From: Micromussa lordhowensis
Lineage: Eukaryota > Cnidaria > Anthozoa > Scleractinia > Lobophylliidae
NCBI GenBank assembly: GCA_964020085.1
Contig: OZ026596.1
Location: forward strand, 31,467,522-31,531,521
DNA length: 64,000 nucleotides
Reading direction: 5' to 3'
The notes beneath the pieces were generated by a model. That model was given only the letters and a program-made list of their open reading frames with translations, ran no database searches and was not told the DNA's origin. Shown in pieces: positions 22,884 through 36,374 of this stretch (its first letter is position 1; each line of letters begins with the position of its first letter). A program made the translations under genes and the position numbers.

Positions 22884-24390
22884 GATTAACAACTTTGTTT
22901 CAGCGACTGAAGTTCAAATGGCAAAAGAACAATAGTAATTTAATACAAAATCCTAGACATTGTTTACGCGTTTTAAATATTAAATACAGCAATATTGTCA
23001 AGATGTTCTGTAAATGTGTAAATGTGTTCTCTTGCCATTTGGTAAGCATTAGATAAAACCCTGTTGCCTGGTTACGAAGATATCAATCGACGCGTCGCCG
23101 TAATATCCTGAAGATTTTAAGTTACACAGACCAAAAATCAAACATTTTTTTTTTCTATTTCATAAAACCGATGGAACAAAATTTAACTGATAACCTACGA
23201 GATTCTAGCTGTCAGACAAAATCGATCAAAAAACAGAAAACAACGCCATTGGATTGTAATGGAATCTAATTGTCTTGGCTTTCACAGAAAAAGATGTCGT
23301 TGTCCACTAATATTTATATTGTCAAGAAATAATATTTTTGTCAAAATAGATCTAAACTTGACAAAATTTGTGCTTGATTGTATTATTTTTTTCCTACTAA
23401 ATTTAAAGAACAACGTAAACTAGCTCTATTTCGTTTGCTCAAACAAACAAAACGAGTTTCGTGTTAAAGAATATCCAATTGTCAAAAGAACGTTTTTCAT
23501 GGGTTTTGTAAATTCCTTTGTTCGTGCCAAGATTACAGAAAAACAAAATCAAACGGTTTCTTTTAGAGAAATAATCGCTGATGAGAAATAAAAAAGAGAA
23601 ACAAACAAACCACACAATTTATTGTTGAATACCACTGATTGTCTGTGTTTTAATTATATATATTTTTTCCATCCAAATTTCTGATTTTATGAATAAATTC
23701 TACATAGATAGGTTTTTTACATGTCAAAAACAGAACGTTAATCTCTGTAGAACATGCAAAACAAAATTCATTAACTGTCAAACTAACCCGGCAAAAAGAT
23801 TGTTTTCTTGACAAACAATATTTGGCGCTGTATTTTCTTGGCTCGAACAATTCCTGATCAGAAGGTTTCCTTATCAGGAAAGACATCTCGATGGAAGAAC
23901 AAATTTTGAATAGACAATCCTATTTTTCCAAACAATTCAATTTTTAAACATTGATCACAATCGAGTAACTCTGAAAAATTTTATTTTGGAACTTTCTATA
24001 CAAAGAAAGAGCAAAGTTTACACGAGATTTTAACATCAAACGATGCTCGAAAAAGTATTTTCGTTGTCACAATTGTGGTCTGTGTAACCTTCATTGCTAT
24101 TTCCATGTATTGACAAGCCATAGGTTAGGATCGAAATAATGAACTAGGATCAGGCATTGTGTTTTATCTAGTACAAAAACGACCTTTTCCGCCTCTCGAT
24201 GTAACACAGATTAGAACTAAATAACTTCGAGTTGATTTGAAAGTTCGATTGCTAAAATAGTTTTGCAAGATTCTAGAAACATGGAGCAAAGCAAATGAAT
24301 TGTTATACTTCTGAGCCGTTGTGGCGACAAAAACTATGAATTTGCTCATGTCGTCGTTGCTTAAGCTTACGAAAAGTAGGATGTGGATTT
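22884..24390. other. AT-rich stretch, nothing assigned
   Basis: Only short frames; no splice-supported coding sequence or repeat recognised. Confidence 0.3.
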
Positions 24391-24564
24391 ACAATTGCTG
24401 GTTTTCACATGACGTCACTAAATTTTAAACTTCAGAAATATTGATCCTCCTGAATTTTTACTTTCATGTTGTATGAGAGCAGCTAAAAACTAATATTCAT
24501 ACATATTTTCACTCCGAATGGGTTCTTGGTTTAGTGATAGACTACCCTTGAATTTCTAAGCTTC

Positions 24565-24600
<36 letters not shown>

Positions 24601-24793
24601 TGTTATGTTGGTTTAAAAGGTGTCTTATTTCGGGGAATTCTGCTATCTGAACAGTTCTTGTATTAGAATAAAATACTATTGTTACGTTTTTGAGTTATTC
24701 GAGAGAAATTCACTCTTTCGTAGCAAAACTCAGTGACAGATGTTTCTGCTGGTTTCCGGCCGCCATGTTGGTGCCCATGTACATGGGCACCAG

Positions 24794-24826
<33 letters not shown>

Positions 24827-24902
24827 TTGAAAACGTTTCTTCGCATATCTTCCATGAGAAAAATTGCTGTGATCTGAATCTTGGCGAGAGGCTTTGCATA
24901 TG

Positions 24903-24941
<39 letters not shown>

Positions 24942-24966
24942 AAACGGTTTTGATTTTTTATTTTGG

Positions 24967-24997
<31 letters not shown>

Positions 24998-25005
24998 GCA
25001 ATTGT
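24391..25005. mobile_element. Non-autonomous element with ACAATTGCTGGTTTTCA ends
   Basis: ACAATTGCTGGTTTTCA at the left is found inverted (TGAAAACCAGCAATTGT) at the right. A short hairpin inside pairs GGTGCCCATGTACATGGGCACC and continues to CGCCATG/CATGGCG at 24760-24798. About 615 bp. Confidence 0.55.
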
Positions 25006-27639
25006 ATATACAACGATCAAATTGTTCTAGTGTTTTGAAATATAGTTATTCATTACGTTTCGAGTTAACCTGTGTTACAAACTAGACGGAGCAGCTTAAA
25101 GGTCTTTACGTTATGTTACATGTTAACACATTCTCGTGCAAAACCTTTCAAAACTTAATGGTTTCGGTATAGAAGTAAATAAATACGTGTTTCGGCTAAA
25201 ACATTTCTCGTAACGTTTGTTTGAAGATTTTTTGTGCCAGAATGTTTTTGCACGAGGTGGTGTTTACATTTTTTGGCGGGAAAATTTCAAGGGAAGCCAT
25301 TTTGAATTTTTTGTCAAAAATGTTGTCAGGGGAAACGCTGTGCAAATTGTTTCAAATTTTCCCGCCAAAAGTCTTAGTATATAGAGGGGACGTATTTTCT
25401 TAACCCTTTTTATTGGTTTAATTGCATTTCAATTAACCAATTAAAGAATATTTAAGATGAATAAAAGTAATTAAAAGACAACACTTCTTATTTATTGAAT
25501 TTATTTTAAGATATAATAAAAAACAATTACAAATTGTTGGGTTTATTGACTGTCTTAACTACAGTAAAGAGCGTAGACAACAAACAAGTGAATTCAACTT
25601 TATTGGCAAAACATTATAAGAGTATATTATTAGACTGACTAAATAAACTACTTAGGCAATTTTGTAAAAAAAAATTGGCGCATGCGTATTTTAGGCGCCC
25701 GTATTTTTCTAAGTTTTTTGGCGGGAAAAATCAAAATTTTTAAACAGAACTTACTTAAAGCAATATAAGAGAAAATTAAACAGCGATGCATGCGTATTTT
25801 GGCGGGAAAATTAAGCCCATTCAAAACGATGCCTACAAGAAAACAACTTTTTACGAAGAAATCGACACAACACTGTGAAAGAAGTTGAACTTGCCACATT
25901 TATTTAATATCTTCTAATGGAAAAGCATTTTTGCCCTGCTGTGTTGAAAATAATATTGTTTTTAACTCAACGAGTGTCCAAGAAGTAAAAGTTCGAGCTG
26001 CGATCTTGGTTATTTAATTTACTTTCCTCTACCTCCCCTGGAACTTGTTACGGTCTTGCTTGATTCCGACTTGAAGCAGCTACGGACAAAATTACTCGGT
26101 GATATGTTGGGGAAAAAAGAGAAATCAATAAATACACAATTCAATAATTATAAATGTGTAATGTGTACATGTTTTTAGTAACTTCGCCGCCTTGTGGCCG
26201 CTGGTTTGGGCACTTAACGATAACAGCTATGATAAACAAGGGCTTGTTTATATTCATTTAAGTTCAAGGAGCTTCACGGCCCTTGAAACGGTTGGTTTCC
26301 ATATTATAATATGCGATCGCAATAACATTAGACGAAAGCACGTAAATCTTTTTTAAGAGAATACCCCCGAGACTAAAGCGCTTTATTCTAAACCCGACAG
26401 ATACTCATCGTTTCTTCAAATGTGTCTAGGGATTTTTCGCTTTGAAATTAATACACGAAACTAGCAAAATAAGTTAGCTAAAATGTCATCAAAGTCGGCG
26501 CATTTCTTATTTAATGTAAATATAATAGTTCTCCTGATTGCATTTTGTGACGGGTTTAATTCACTCGTCACTGAAACTTGACCTGCAAAATTGCAACTAT
26601 GGTTTTAATACTAGCAGAGGACTTAAAATTTCCAAATTTGCATTAAACACGGACATTCTCCAAAGCTTTTGCCTCGACGTGCAGCACCAAACTACATATC
26701 AGATAGTGCAGAAGGTAGGAAGGCCCAATCGTTTTCCAAGAGGTTTCAACGACCAATATGAAGAGATGTTAGCGACCGCCAGTGATAATTATGGAAACTG
26801 GCTACCTGGAAAAGATTGACTGGACTCCGGACTGGACCGTCGACTGATTTTTATTCAACTACGTAACGAAGTTAATAGTTAACCTAAGTTAAAATTTAGC
26901 AAAAAACTCGAACTGTTTACATGTCACGCAATATACCATTGTAGGCAAAATAGATCACGAAGACTTCACAATATACGGTTACCCGCTCAAGAAAACTCAT
27001 TCCAGTTTACTGGAAGACACTACCTACAAACCCATGGAACAGACATGGGCGCTGACAAAAATGACATTTGCCTCATGGGTAAGGATGGAACTCAACAGAA
27101 ATCTTAAACCAAAAAGCATTTCAACCTCTAGTTTGGAAACGCTATAAAGAAGACACATTTTCCTTCTGGACATTAAACAGAGAACAGATAATGAGCAAGG
27201 AAACACCCCCTTCCCTCCCCTGATGGGCGCCCACTTCCAAGCCTATTGAACCTATTCAATAAACACACTTTACTTAGAGCCCCCCATGAGGAGTAAAAAC
27301 GTCACAATTCAAGGCAGAGTCTTCAAGACCTCTCAGAACAAACGCTTCTAAAAAAATTCAAGAGAAAACGATCGAAATATCAACTCTGGCCCGCATGGGA
27401 GGGGCTAAGATAAGCTTATCCAAAAGGACCCTTTCAGATGTGCAGTTTGAAGACAGAAAAATACATGTCCTAGATAGCTCTCCAACAAAGCAAATCTTGT
27501 TTTTCATGTAATTGTTTTTAATGTATTGTCCTAGCCAAAAATGAATTTAAATCGAAAGTAAACTGGAGTGAAAGCAAGCCACTGTTCTTACAGCCCCGTT
27601 CATGCTATTGTTTATTACTACATTAACGATTTTTCCCAA
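25006..27639. other. AT-rich stretch with possible old coding remains at 26.5-27.2 kb
   Basis: Between 25250 and 25830 GGCGGGAAAA-type motifs recur in both orientations (25276, 25362, 25719, 25799), perhaps an old element. A 93-codon frame at 26538-26819 ends NWLPGKD; no family recognised and no support from splice sites. Confidence 0.3.
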
Positions 27640-27960
27640 AAAGGGATTTAAAATGCCAGAAACCAAAACAGATTGTTAAAAAGAAAATTATTTAAGATTT
27701 TAGGGCTCTAAGCTTTAAATTTGGTGACAAAACAGGGTTGCCTGTATGTGGTAAATTGCTTGCCAGTTGTCACCGGCAAGAGCGACAGATAATCTTGCAT
27801 TATTCCAACAAAATATCTTGTTTCTTGATAAATTAAACCCAGAATTTTGAATAGTATTAGAAGTGACCAAAACTACTATACAACATATTTTTGCTGAGGC
27901 CACTGAATGCAAGGAAGTTTTCAAAAAAATTGAGATGGTTAATAACCCACATCACAAAAT
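27640..27960 (+). repeat. Dispersed repeat of the GGCTGGCGCGCC family, copy 2 (partial)
   Basis: It carries GGGATTTAAAATGCCAGAAA, the GGGCTCTAAGCTTTAAATTT stretch and the AATTAAACCCAGAATTTTGA stretch. All three have counterparts in the same order at 60700-60920. The GC-rich front is missing. Confidence 0.45.
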
Positions 27961-28944
27961 TTGTTTAAACTTTGCAAGAATGTGTATCTTGATCATGAAA
28001 CATAGGGTAGTATTGACCAGCCAAAGTATAACAGCTGGAAATTTATCCTAATTATCATCTATTAATCATTAAGTAACTGAATCAAGATTAATCGGTGGTC
28101 CAGTCCAAAGTACAGTCCAGATTTTCCAGCTGGCAATAAAAAGCAGCCTAACATACTGACAAGATTAATGACAATGAAAGCCTTTTCATAGCTTGCCCTT
28201 GTAAACTATGAGATGATATTGATGAACCAGTTTTTGAATAAAAGAAATATTTGCAAAACACTTGCACGACGACCGAAAAGACATTCATTCAAAGAGGAAG
28301 TTATCCTGAAACGTCACATACACACCTTACCTTTTTTCATGATTTTCAAGCTCCAGAGATGACCAGACTGTGGTCCCATGCCATTTCAAGCATCTTGCCT
28401 GACCATGTATACCAAGCCAGTGTATTGTTCCTCACATGCCCCGCTTACTACAATGGATGGGAAATCTACATACCAAGATCCGACACCTTGGGGGAGGCAT
28501 GACGCATATCTGCAACAATGCAACAAGGCAACAAAGCACTCATGTTAGTTTCAAAGTGATTTAATTTTTAGGCGGTTGTTTTTAAGACAGAGGGGCAAAT
28601 ATTTAGGGGGAAAGATTTTGTCTTTTGACTCTGCAAATAATTTTTTATAATAATTTTTTTAAAACATTGCCATAATGACCCAAAGTATACAATGTACATC
28701 TGTACAGGCTGATAGCATTCTTGTATTTTAATCATGCCACTCGTGGAAGTTTACTCCCAGAAAAATTGCGTGGGGGTGTGCAGCCCACTTCCCAAAACCC
28801 TTACCCTATTTGGGACCAAAATCTGTGATTTTTCCCTACCCTATTTATGACCCGACCAGAAATTCAGCACCCTATTTATGACCATCGCAGCTGGCACTGC
28901 TTTTCATTCAAGTTAGAACTGTATTCATTCCCAAATAGAGTGCT

Positions 28945-29137
28945 TTCAATAGGCCATTTCTGAGTTCCCTTGTGCCTCTGTTTCAAAACGAGTCTAAGTG
29001 CAAAACCATTCAAATGAAAATGAGTTTGATTTGCATGAAAATGAATATGTAGGCGGCACTCATTTTCATATGAATGGCTTCGCACTTAGACTCGTTTTGA
29101 AATGGAGGCACAAGGGAACTCGGAAATGGCCTACTGA
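28945..29137. mobile_element. Foldback MITE, GCCATTTCCGAG family, copy 3
   Basis: The best preserved copy: the left end CAATAGGCCATTTCTGAGTT and the right end AACTCGGAAATGGCCTA are inverted, and the arms also pair through CTCGTTTTGAAA, CACTTAGAC and CATTTTCATATGAATGG. Confidence 0.75.
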
Positions 29138-29855
29138 GTAAAGTAAAAAACAAACAAAAGAGAAAAATGGCACAGGGTGCTACTTAAAAGGCACCAGGCC
29201 AAGTGAAATCACATTGAGTTTTATTTCCAACCTGATTGGTCAAGTAAGCAGTGCAAGTTTTGCTTAATAGCAATCACAAAGCACATTAAAGCAAAGCAAA
29301 ACATTCTGCAAAAACAAGCTTTCGACACTCAATATAGACCCACTCCAGAGCAAAATTTAAGCGGCAGTACTTACATCAGTTCCTGATGCTGGATTGTTTT
29401 GATCTACACAAGCTTGGAATACTGCAACAGCTGGCTCTGTATATCATACAGGATGTGTTCATTGTATATTTGTAGTCAAGGTAGATGCAATTGTTATGAC
29501 GTCCAAACGTCCCTTGGGATACAGATCCTGACCAATCAGAGCACAAGTGCATGTGGTGGATAGCGGAAGGCATGGGAATATGATCCTGTAATGAAGAAGA
29601 TGGAACCTTGTAACTGGATTGTAAATGCTAACTACCAAATAAAGTTGGTATTATCCATATTATGTTAAAAAGCCACACAGCACACAAAATGCAAAATTAT
29701 TAAATAATGTGGCTCACTACCGTTCCTAGCATGTTTCAGCACTTCTTTGATGAATCAGTAATAGCTACTACTTTTTTCAGTTGTTAATTCCACAATAATG
29801 CAGTCACTACTTTTAACAGGCATGCCCAGATTCAACTTTTCACGTTTCATAAAGT

Positions 29856-30036
29856 CCATCGCAGGGTTACCCCCAGCATCAAATTCGCTGGTACCCATTT
29901 ATACACCTGGGTGGAGAGAGGCACTGTGAGAGTAAAGTATCTTGCCCAAGAACACAACACAATGTCCCTGGCCAGGGCTCGAACCCGGAGCGCTTGCTCC
30001 GGAGTCGAGCGCACTGACCATGAGGCCACCGCGTCC
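29856..30036 (-). mobile_element. SINE with tRNA-like head, copy 1
   Basis: Read on the minus strand: GTGGCCTCATGGTCAGTGCG (A box), CCGGGTTCGAGCCC (B box), then TTGTGTTGTGTTCTTGGGCA and CACCCAGGTGTATAAATGGG. Other copies: 36375-36670 (minus), 46138-46625 and 58925-59205 (plus). Confidence 0.75.
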
Positions 30037-30397
30037 CCAACTGATATTAAAGAGTAAGTTTATACAACAGTTTGAATTTTTGGAAAATTTAGAGGACTTG
30101 TATGGACAATTTTGTTGGAGAGTAAAGGTCTTGCTCTTCAACAACTTTTTCCATACAAATCTTCTTAATTTTTTTAAAAATTCAAACTGTCATAAAATGT
30201 CATTTAAGTTCACGGGAGGGGCCTAGCTGCAAAGGGCCTACTGAATCATCAAAGAAAGACATACTGAAAAAAAATGAGAACCGTTGCATTCTAGATTTCT
30301 CTTTAATAGCCGATACATGTACAGGTACATTGGCGTATGTCAAGGAAAAGGTGGTTGTTATTCATCGTGGTAGATGCAATGATAAAGTCCCTTATTG

Positions 30398-30665
30398 TTT
30401 GTCACACAATGTAGTCACTTGAGAAGTATAAATGATAAAGTTATGCATCATAACTGATTAAAAGTCTAACATCATTTGTCACACAATGTAGTCACTTGAG
30501 ATGTAGACCACAATGTTTTGACTGCTTACTGCGAGTCTCCATCAGGCGATGAGGTCATAAAGTGTATTGTTTGTTACACAATATAGTCACAGATATAGAT
30601 TTTGACATTTCGACTGCTCTGTGAGTCTTCTCAAGTGACTACATCAGGTGACAAAGGATAATAGA
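30398..30665 (-). repeat. Penelope-type repeat units with hammerhead-like motifs
   Basis: Three direct copies of TTTGTCACACAATGTAGTCA start at 30398, 30475 and 30570 (the third has changes). On the minus strand, 30507-30550 reads CTGATGGAGACTCGCAGTAA followed by GCAGTC and AAAAC, and 30601-30650 reads GAGAAGACTCACAGAGCAGTC then GAAATGTC. Both resemble the CUGAUGA - stem II - GAAA layout of Penelope-like hammerheads with core changes. Confidence 0.45.
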
Positions 30666-32159
30666 CTTTATCATTACATTGGTGCACTTCTGCACTTGCT
30701 CAAAGCGTTATTAAAAAGAATTTGAAATTCGAAGCTGGCAAACAAAAATATAATGTAGGTGAGAACAGATAATGGGTAGAATTTGGATTAGCAGAACCGT
30801 ATTAATTACTAGTTATTTACAAGGCAAGAGGCTAGCTAGTCAAGAAGATACATTCATCTTTTTGAAAAATTGAGAAACTTCAGCAGTAACATGAAATAAC
30901 AAATCACTTTTCCATCAATAAATTTGTCACTTGCCAAGCATTGTTTAATTCATTATCCAATTTTCAGACCCACCAACAGATGAAAACCTGATCCAAAAGA
31001 CAATCTCAGAAATTACATGAGGAAATTAAATGAGGAAAGATACATGTACAATATCTATTGTAAGTTACACATTGAAGTTCTCCTGAAGGTGATTTCTTTG
31101 CTTCTTAATTGAACAGCTATATGCACGTATGATACCAATTTTCAAATTTGAGAACTTTTTGCCCCCCATTATGAGCAAGATATACCCTGGAATAAAAAAA
31201 CAAGACAGTAAGACACAGATTGTCCCGAGAAACAGAAGATTTTTTCACGTTTATTTATTTTCAAAGCATGTGTTCCAAGTTTCTGAGCCTACAGCTCATT
31301 TCAAGTGACAGAGATATTCATCCGTTGGAAGTTGGCAATTCACAAGCTCCCAATACGTACAATTCAGATGCTGGGATTTTCCTAGCAATGGTGTCCTGTA
31401 CTGACCAGACTGGCCACCTTGTGTTGACTTCCAGCTGAAGAAACAATGCTAGCACATCAAGGACATTGTTGATGGATGGAAGGATTTGTCATTTTGTTCA
31501 CCATTTTCCTCATCGCTGGAAAGATCTGATGCAATGCCAGCTTCTGATTCTACCTCCTACCCCTATTTCCCTGAAGAGTTTGGCTTGCTCATGATTGATC
31601 TTTCGGTGAACATGCAGCCACAACTCACCTTACAGATTGCTCCACTATGAATCTCAAATCGTTCAATTTTTATGTTGCTGGTTTGTCAATTTGCAGCTCT
31701 TTACTGGCCCAATAAAACAAGTCCCCTGAGCCTCCAGGCTCATCTTTGGCCATCATGGTTTCCAATTCTTAGAATGGGGTGTTGCATGGCCCTGTTAATG
31801 TCTAGCTGGTATGTACATCACTGCAATGTGTGTCCAGGCTCTCACTGTTCGACTTCATGTACCACTCAGCCCTCCAAAGATGGCAGTGATGATTCCAAAT
31901 GCTGTGACCATTCCCCAAGGGCCTCTGGGTCAACTTCACATGATAAGGCTTCACATGTTTGACTTTAGGTCAGGGTGTGCCCCATTGACAGCCCTTATGC
32001 AATGTATTTGCTGCTATGCCTTGTTTCCTTTAAAACTGTTCACTAAGGCACATTTGTCTAGTCTCAAGTGACGCTGTTTCCAATTACATGTAGGTTTGCA
32101 TTCACATTCATTTCTGACTTTTTGGTGCCGTCAATTGATTTTTCCTTTTTAGGGTGTCC

Positions 32160-34460
32160 ATCTTTCATCCAGTGTTGGTGGTTTCGCCACAGACTTGAAT
32201 GTTGTTGAATTCAATCGAGACTTGGCCAGGAACCCAAGTCGACAGGCATGTTCTGCTGGGCCTTCAGTATGGTTTTCTTCTGGGATTCCACTGTGCTCGC
32301 AGATTATGGGTAACCATAAAGAATAAACTTTCAGTGTTCCAGAACCTTATAATGATCAATAATATTTTGGCCAATGAGGTTTTTATGATGTATGTTTGCT
32401 TCCCATTGTCCTCCTTGCCCAATTTATAAATAAGCAGTTTTGGGGTAATCCCCCAAAAGGTCAACCTGGTAAATGGCACCTCATCGTGGATGGCTGGGGT
32501 GCAAGTGTAAATGATGACCAATCCTGACTAATTTTCCATGCACTATATTTAGGTCCACCAGATAATCAGCTCAGTTGCCAAGCATGGGCCTGGAGTGATA
32601 CAGTTCTTCTTTGACTAGGCCATCCCCGTTGGTCTCTGCTCTGTACCTTACACTTTTAATTCCGTGGCAGATATAATGGAATGGAACATTTTGAATAGGC
32701 ACAATGTTGTACACCTAGTGCATTACCTTGACTACTTTTTTCTAGCAGATCTCCCTGACTCTTATCAATGGGTGAGGAATTTTAAGACTTGGCCTCTTGC
32801 TTGGCTATCCCCTTCAAACTAGCAGATCCATCTACTCATTTGGTGGTATTGGGGATGGAGTTAGATTTGCTAGAGCAGTCTGCTTGCCTCACAGACCAAT
32901 AGCTGGCTCCTTTACAGATCTGATACAGTCTTGGCAGTCCAGAAGGTGGTGCACAAGATGCCAACTTGAGTTGCTAATAGTTCACCTTCACCATGCTGCC
33001 AACTGAAGGTAGTTTGGACAGGATGTACGTTCATGGGCCACATGATCTATCTTCTCTTCTGTTTTCACTCATGATCAGCCTATTCTTTAAATGTGGAGTT
33101 TCAATTGGACATTCGGCAATGGCATGATTTTCTTGCCTCTTGGTATGGGATGAGCTTTTGATTGTTTCCAGGAATGTCCACCCCTACGGACATGGAAGTA
33201 ACTTCTGATGCTGATGGCACACTGTTTTTTTTTGGCAGAGTGGTTTAGTGGTGTATGGGTGCCCTTGCAGTTCCATCAATCCACCGCCTATAAGGAACTT
33301 TTCACATAGTGGTTGCCTCGCGCCTGTGGGGTTCCCGGGGGTGTCAACATTATGGTCAGATAACAAGAAAGTGGTTCACATCTACCAGTAGATCTCCAGG
33401 ACATCTAAGGTTCTACATATCATGAAGCTTCTGTCATTTACTTTTGACAGCTGCTCACTTTAATGTCACTTTTACTGTGCAGCACATTCCTTGTATTGAT
33501 AACAACATTGCTGATGATCTTTCCCAATTTCATTGGCAGAAACTTAGACAGTTGGCCCCTGATGCACAGCTACATCCAGTCCAAGCTGTGGGAACTCTTG
33601 ATCCCTATGCATTAGAGGCCCATTGTTGTGATTTCAAGGGCTGGCTTCATCAACAGGCAGCTCATAAATGTCAGGCCAGAAAAAGTTTTACAAGTGTGCA
33701 ACTTGGTAAGTTTAACCAGTCTGGATCACCCCGCCCTACTCAGTTGACGACCTGACTGTTTTTTTGTGACCTTTCTGGCCAGTACTGTTCAGCATTCAAC
33801 CATCAAAGTTTATCTGTCGGCAGATTTCTCCTTGTATATCAAACAGGGCTTTCCTGATCCTCACGTTGATTGCTTGGGTTTGCCACGGGTGCTTAAAGGA
33901 ATTAATAGATTTCAAGGTGATGCCTCTTTGTTATGCTTACCAGTTACAGATGACATCATGGTGGCATTTTTTTGTGTGTGCTGGACTTGAGCCTTCTAGA
34001 CCACTGTACATGTATGTTTTAGGCAGCATGACTCAAGTAGTGTAGTTTTGGTTTCCTTTGCTGAATTTGCTGTCCTGAATCATGCTAGTTTTTCACCTGC
34101 TATCCACCTGGGTGTGGCACACCTCGCCGTTATACATCCCCTTCATGTCTATGGAGCAGGATCAAAGCTTCCAAAACAGATGATGAGATCTATTCTGCAA
34201 GGGCTGCTCCGTGCACATATTCGTAAGCAAGGGCAAGTACCCTACATGCACATGTATGTGTGCAATGCATTCTCTGCTGTCTTATTTGTCTTTCAGGGGA
34301 GATGATCCAGGCCTCTTGTTCCCGTTTTGCAATGGATGGCCATTATCCTGCACTTCATAATTTAAATGTCACAAGGTTGTCTACAATAGAATTATCTCAA
34401 TTTGAAGAAAAGTTTAAAATTCTGCTTAAAAATATTTTGATTTTAATGCTGTGACTTCAG
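32160..34460 (+). pseudogene. Decayed DIRS/Ngaro-type tyrosine-recombinase retrotransposon
   Basis: Order of parts on the plus strand, in several frames. 32199-32540: start of the reverse transcriptase, with LLGLQYGFLLGFH and, after a frameshift, GQPGKWHLIVD. 32590-32780: the catalytic region, where the YLDD box reads YLDY. 32800-33560: thumb and RNase H-like part (LELLIVHLHHAAN, then HIPCIDNNIADDLSQF). 33766-34340: tyrosine recombinase (TIKVYLSADFSLYIKQGFPD, LPVTDDIM). Several frameshifts and stops, and the changed YLDD aspartate, show that it is dead. The sequence from about 31440 may include more of the element but nothing there is recognisable. No intact terminal repeats seen. Confidence 0.75.
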
Positions 34461-35029
34461 AACAAGACTCTTCAGGTAGTGCTGGGTATGTGTGCACGCA
34501 GAGAATTCTGAAGTTTGTAGTATAATCATAACTCCTGTTTAACTAACATGGTTTAAAACGTAAGTTCAGGGTCTATTTTGTTTAAATTAATCCAATAAGT
34601 GCTTTTCTTAGAATGTCTAGTGCCCCTTTCTCCTAACTTAAGTAATGACAACCTCATTGGTCACAAAATTGCTATAAAGGCCATCCAAGTTGTACAAAAA
34701 TGAGCACAGTGACCCCTATTTGTATTGCATTTTTCTGATAAACATAACATGATTACTAACTGGATGAAGTTTGAGAATTTTTTTAATACTCCTTCTTTTT
34801 AAGAGGAATCACCGTAAAGAACTGACGGGAACAAGGTAACTAATCAGTTACATGTACACTGTACATGTAATGTCATTAGATGAAATGCATCTTATTAACA
34901 GTCAACTGAACATTCGTACAGGTAGTCAAATGATTTTGAGTGCAATTTGGAATAAATAAGCATAAGTAATTTTTTTAACTTGACTAAAAAAAGGTCAAGC
35001 CTGAAAATTGAAATGGCTGACATGCCCCC

Positions 35030-35626
35030 TTATAAGAAGATATGTTATTACCTCCATCTATATTTCTCCCCTCTCAACCAGCTTGAGGAAGGCCTCCTGT
35101 ACTTGAGGAGGAAGAGCTGGTCTTTTGTCTGTGGAAGCCTCAGCCAACAATGTCAAGGGAGGAAGCATCTACCTGGGTCTATTAGGAAGTACATGTACAC
35201 TGTACTTCTCCTTTTCTTTCTTTCCCACCACTTGTTGGTTGAAGCATCAAAATGCAGTGTGTAATTTGGCAGGGCTTGTTGAAGCTTCTTGAAGTCCATC
35301 TTTGTAAGGACAGGGTTAATTAACAATTTTCAGTTGGCCTTAAGGACACTTTTCAAGGAGCTTTAGCCCCTCTGCTGGGGCCAAGCAGGGCTAGTAAACC
35401 ATTTCTTGTAATACATCGGAACTCGTCCGTTCAGACCCTTGACAACCTTAAATTGGTGCAGGTGGATGTGACCTGAGAGTTTGGGAACGGCACACCCCTC
35501 CAGCCATTGCTTCACATCATACATGAAGTGGATGATCTTTGTTTCAACATTTCCAGTTTCTTGGATCAGCTTTAGAAGGGTCCGGATGTTGATCTTGGCT
35601 AGTCGCCTTGATATACATAAAAACAC
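35030..35626 (-). pseudogene. Decayed coding fragment of unknown family
   Basis: Minus strand: an 87-codon frame (35363-35626) containing GNVETKIIHFMYDVKQWLEG and RVPMYYKKWFTSP runs into a stop. The same strand then continues with DFKKLQQALPNYTLHFDAS after another stop, and with PALPPQVQEAFLKLVERGE near 35060. The composition is protein-like throughout, so this is probably an old gene or transposon reading with breaks. Family not recognised. Confidence 0.35.
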
Positions 35627-36149
35627 TATTAGTCTATTTCTTTGTGGGTGTGGCCAACCATTACTGTAGGAGTGAAATCTTTAACTGTACCTCCAACAAA
35701 GAGTTTTTCTGAGGGACTGCATGCCTGGGCAGTCATTCAATGCAAAAATAGTTCACCTTCAAAATGTTTTCACCTTCAGTGACAGTGTGTGTATGTATTC
35801 CAATTGAAATCACAGCCTACATGTACGTATATAATGAGAATGGCACGTGAAGAGAAGAAAACACGGCAGGAGATTCTCGCATGTGCTGGTAGAATCCATA
35901 TGCAAACCATTGAAAAAGCCTTCTCATCATCTTAAAAATGTCTAACTCAACAAGTAGCGTGAGGAAACAGAACAAACAAATGTTGTTTTTTTGTTCTCCC
36001 TCCAACTTATTGAAAAGATCTGCCCAGAAAAGGAAAGTCATCACTTCATTATGGCTTTCTGTGAAGGGTTGACCGGTCTGATAGACTTGTATTAAAAAGT
36101 GTTTAACAGAATGATTTGTCTGCTGCTTTGTTTTCATTGTCTATAATTT

Positions 36150-36365
36150 TTCTGTAATGGTAGACAAACATGGTGTGAAAAAGTGTTGTGTGACACTTTT
36201 GTTTAATAAACAAATCATACTTGTGTATTAAGCCAAAGCTACATGTTTAATAAGCAAAAAGTACCACCTTTCTTGCTTAATAAGACAAAAATAACGACTT
36301 CTCAGTTTAATAATCAAACTCGAGTTGTTAATATTTGCTCATTAAGCAAAAAGACAAAGATTGAA
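36150..36365. repeat. Degenerate TTAATAAGCAAA repeats
   Basis: TTTAATAAGCAAAAAG, CTTAATAAGACAAAAATAA, TTTAATAATCAAA and ATTAAGCAAAAAGACAAA follow each other at about 30-60 bp spacing. Confidence 0.45.
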
Positions 36366-36374
36366 GCCTTGGAG

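Noticed and set aside
30398..30600. CRISPR-like array of regularly spaced repeats
   Set aside because: Only three diverged units with unequal spacing, in a eukaryotic sequence; a Penelope-type repeat explains them better.
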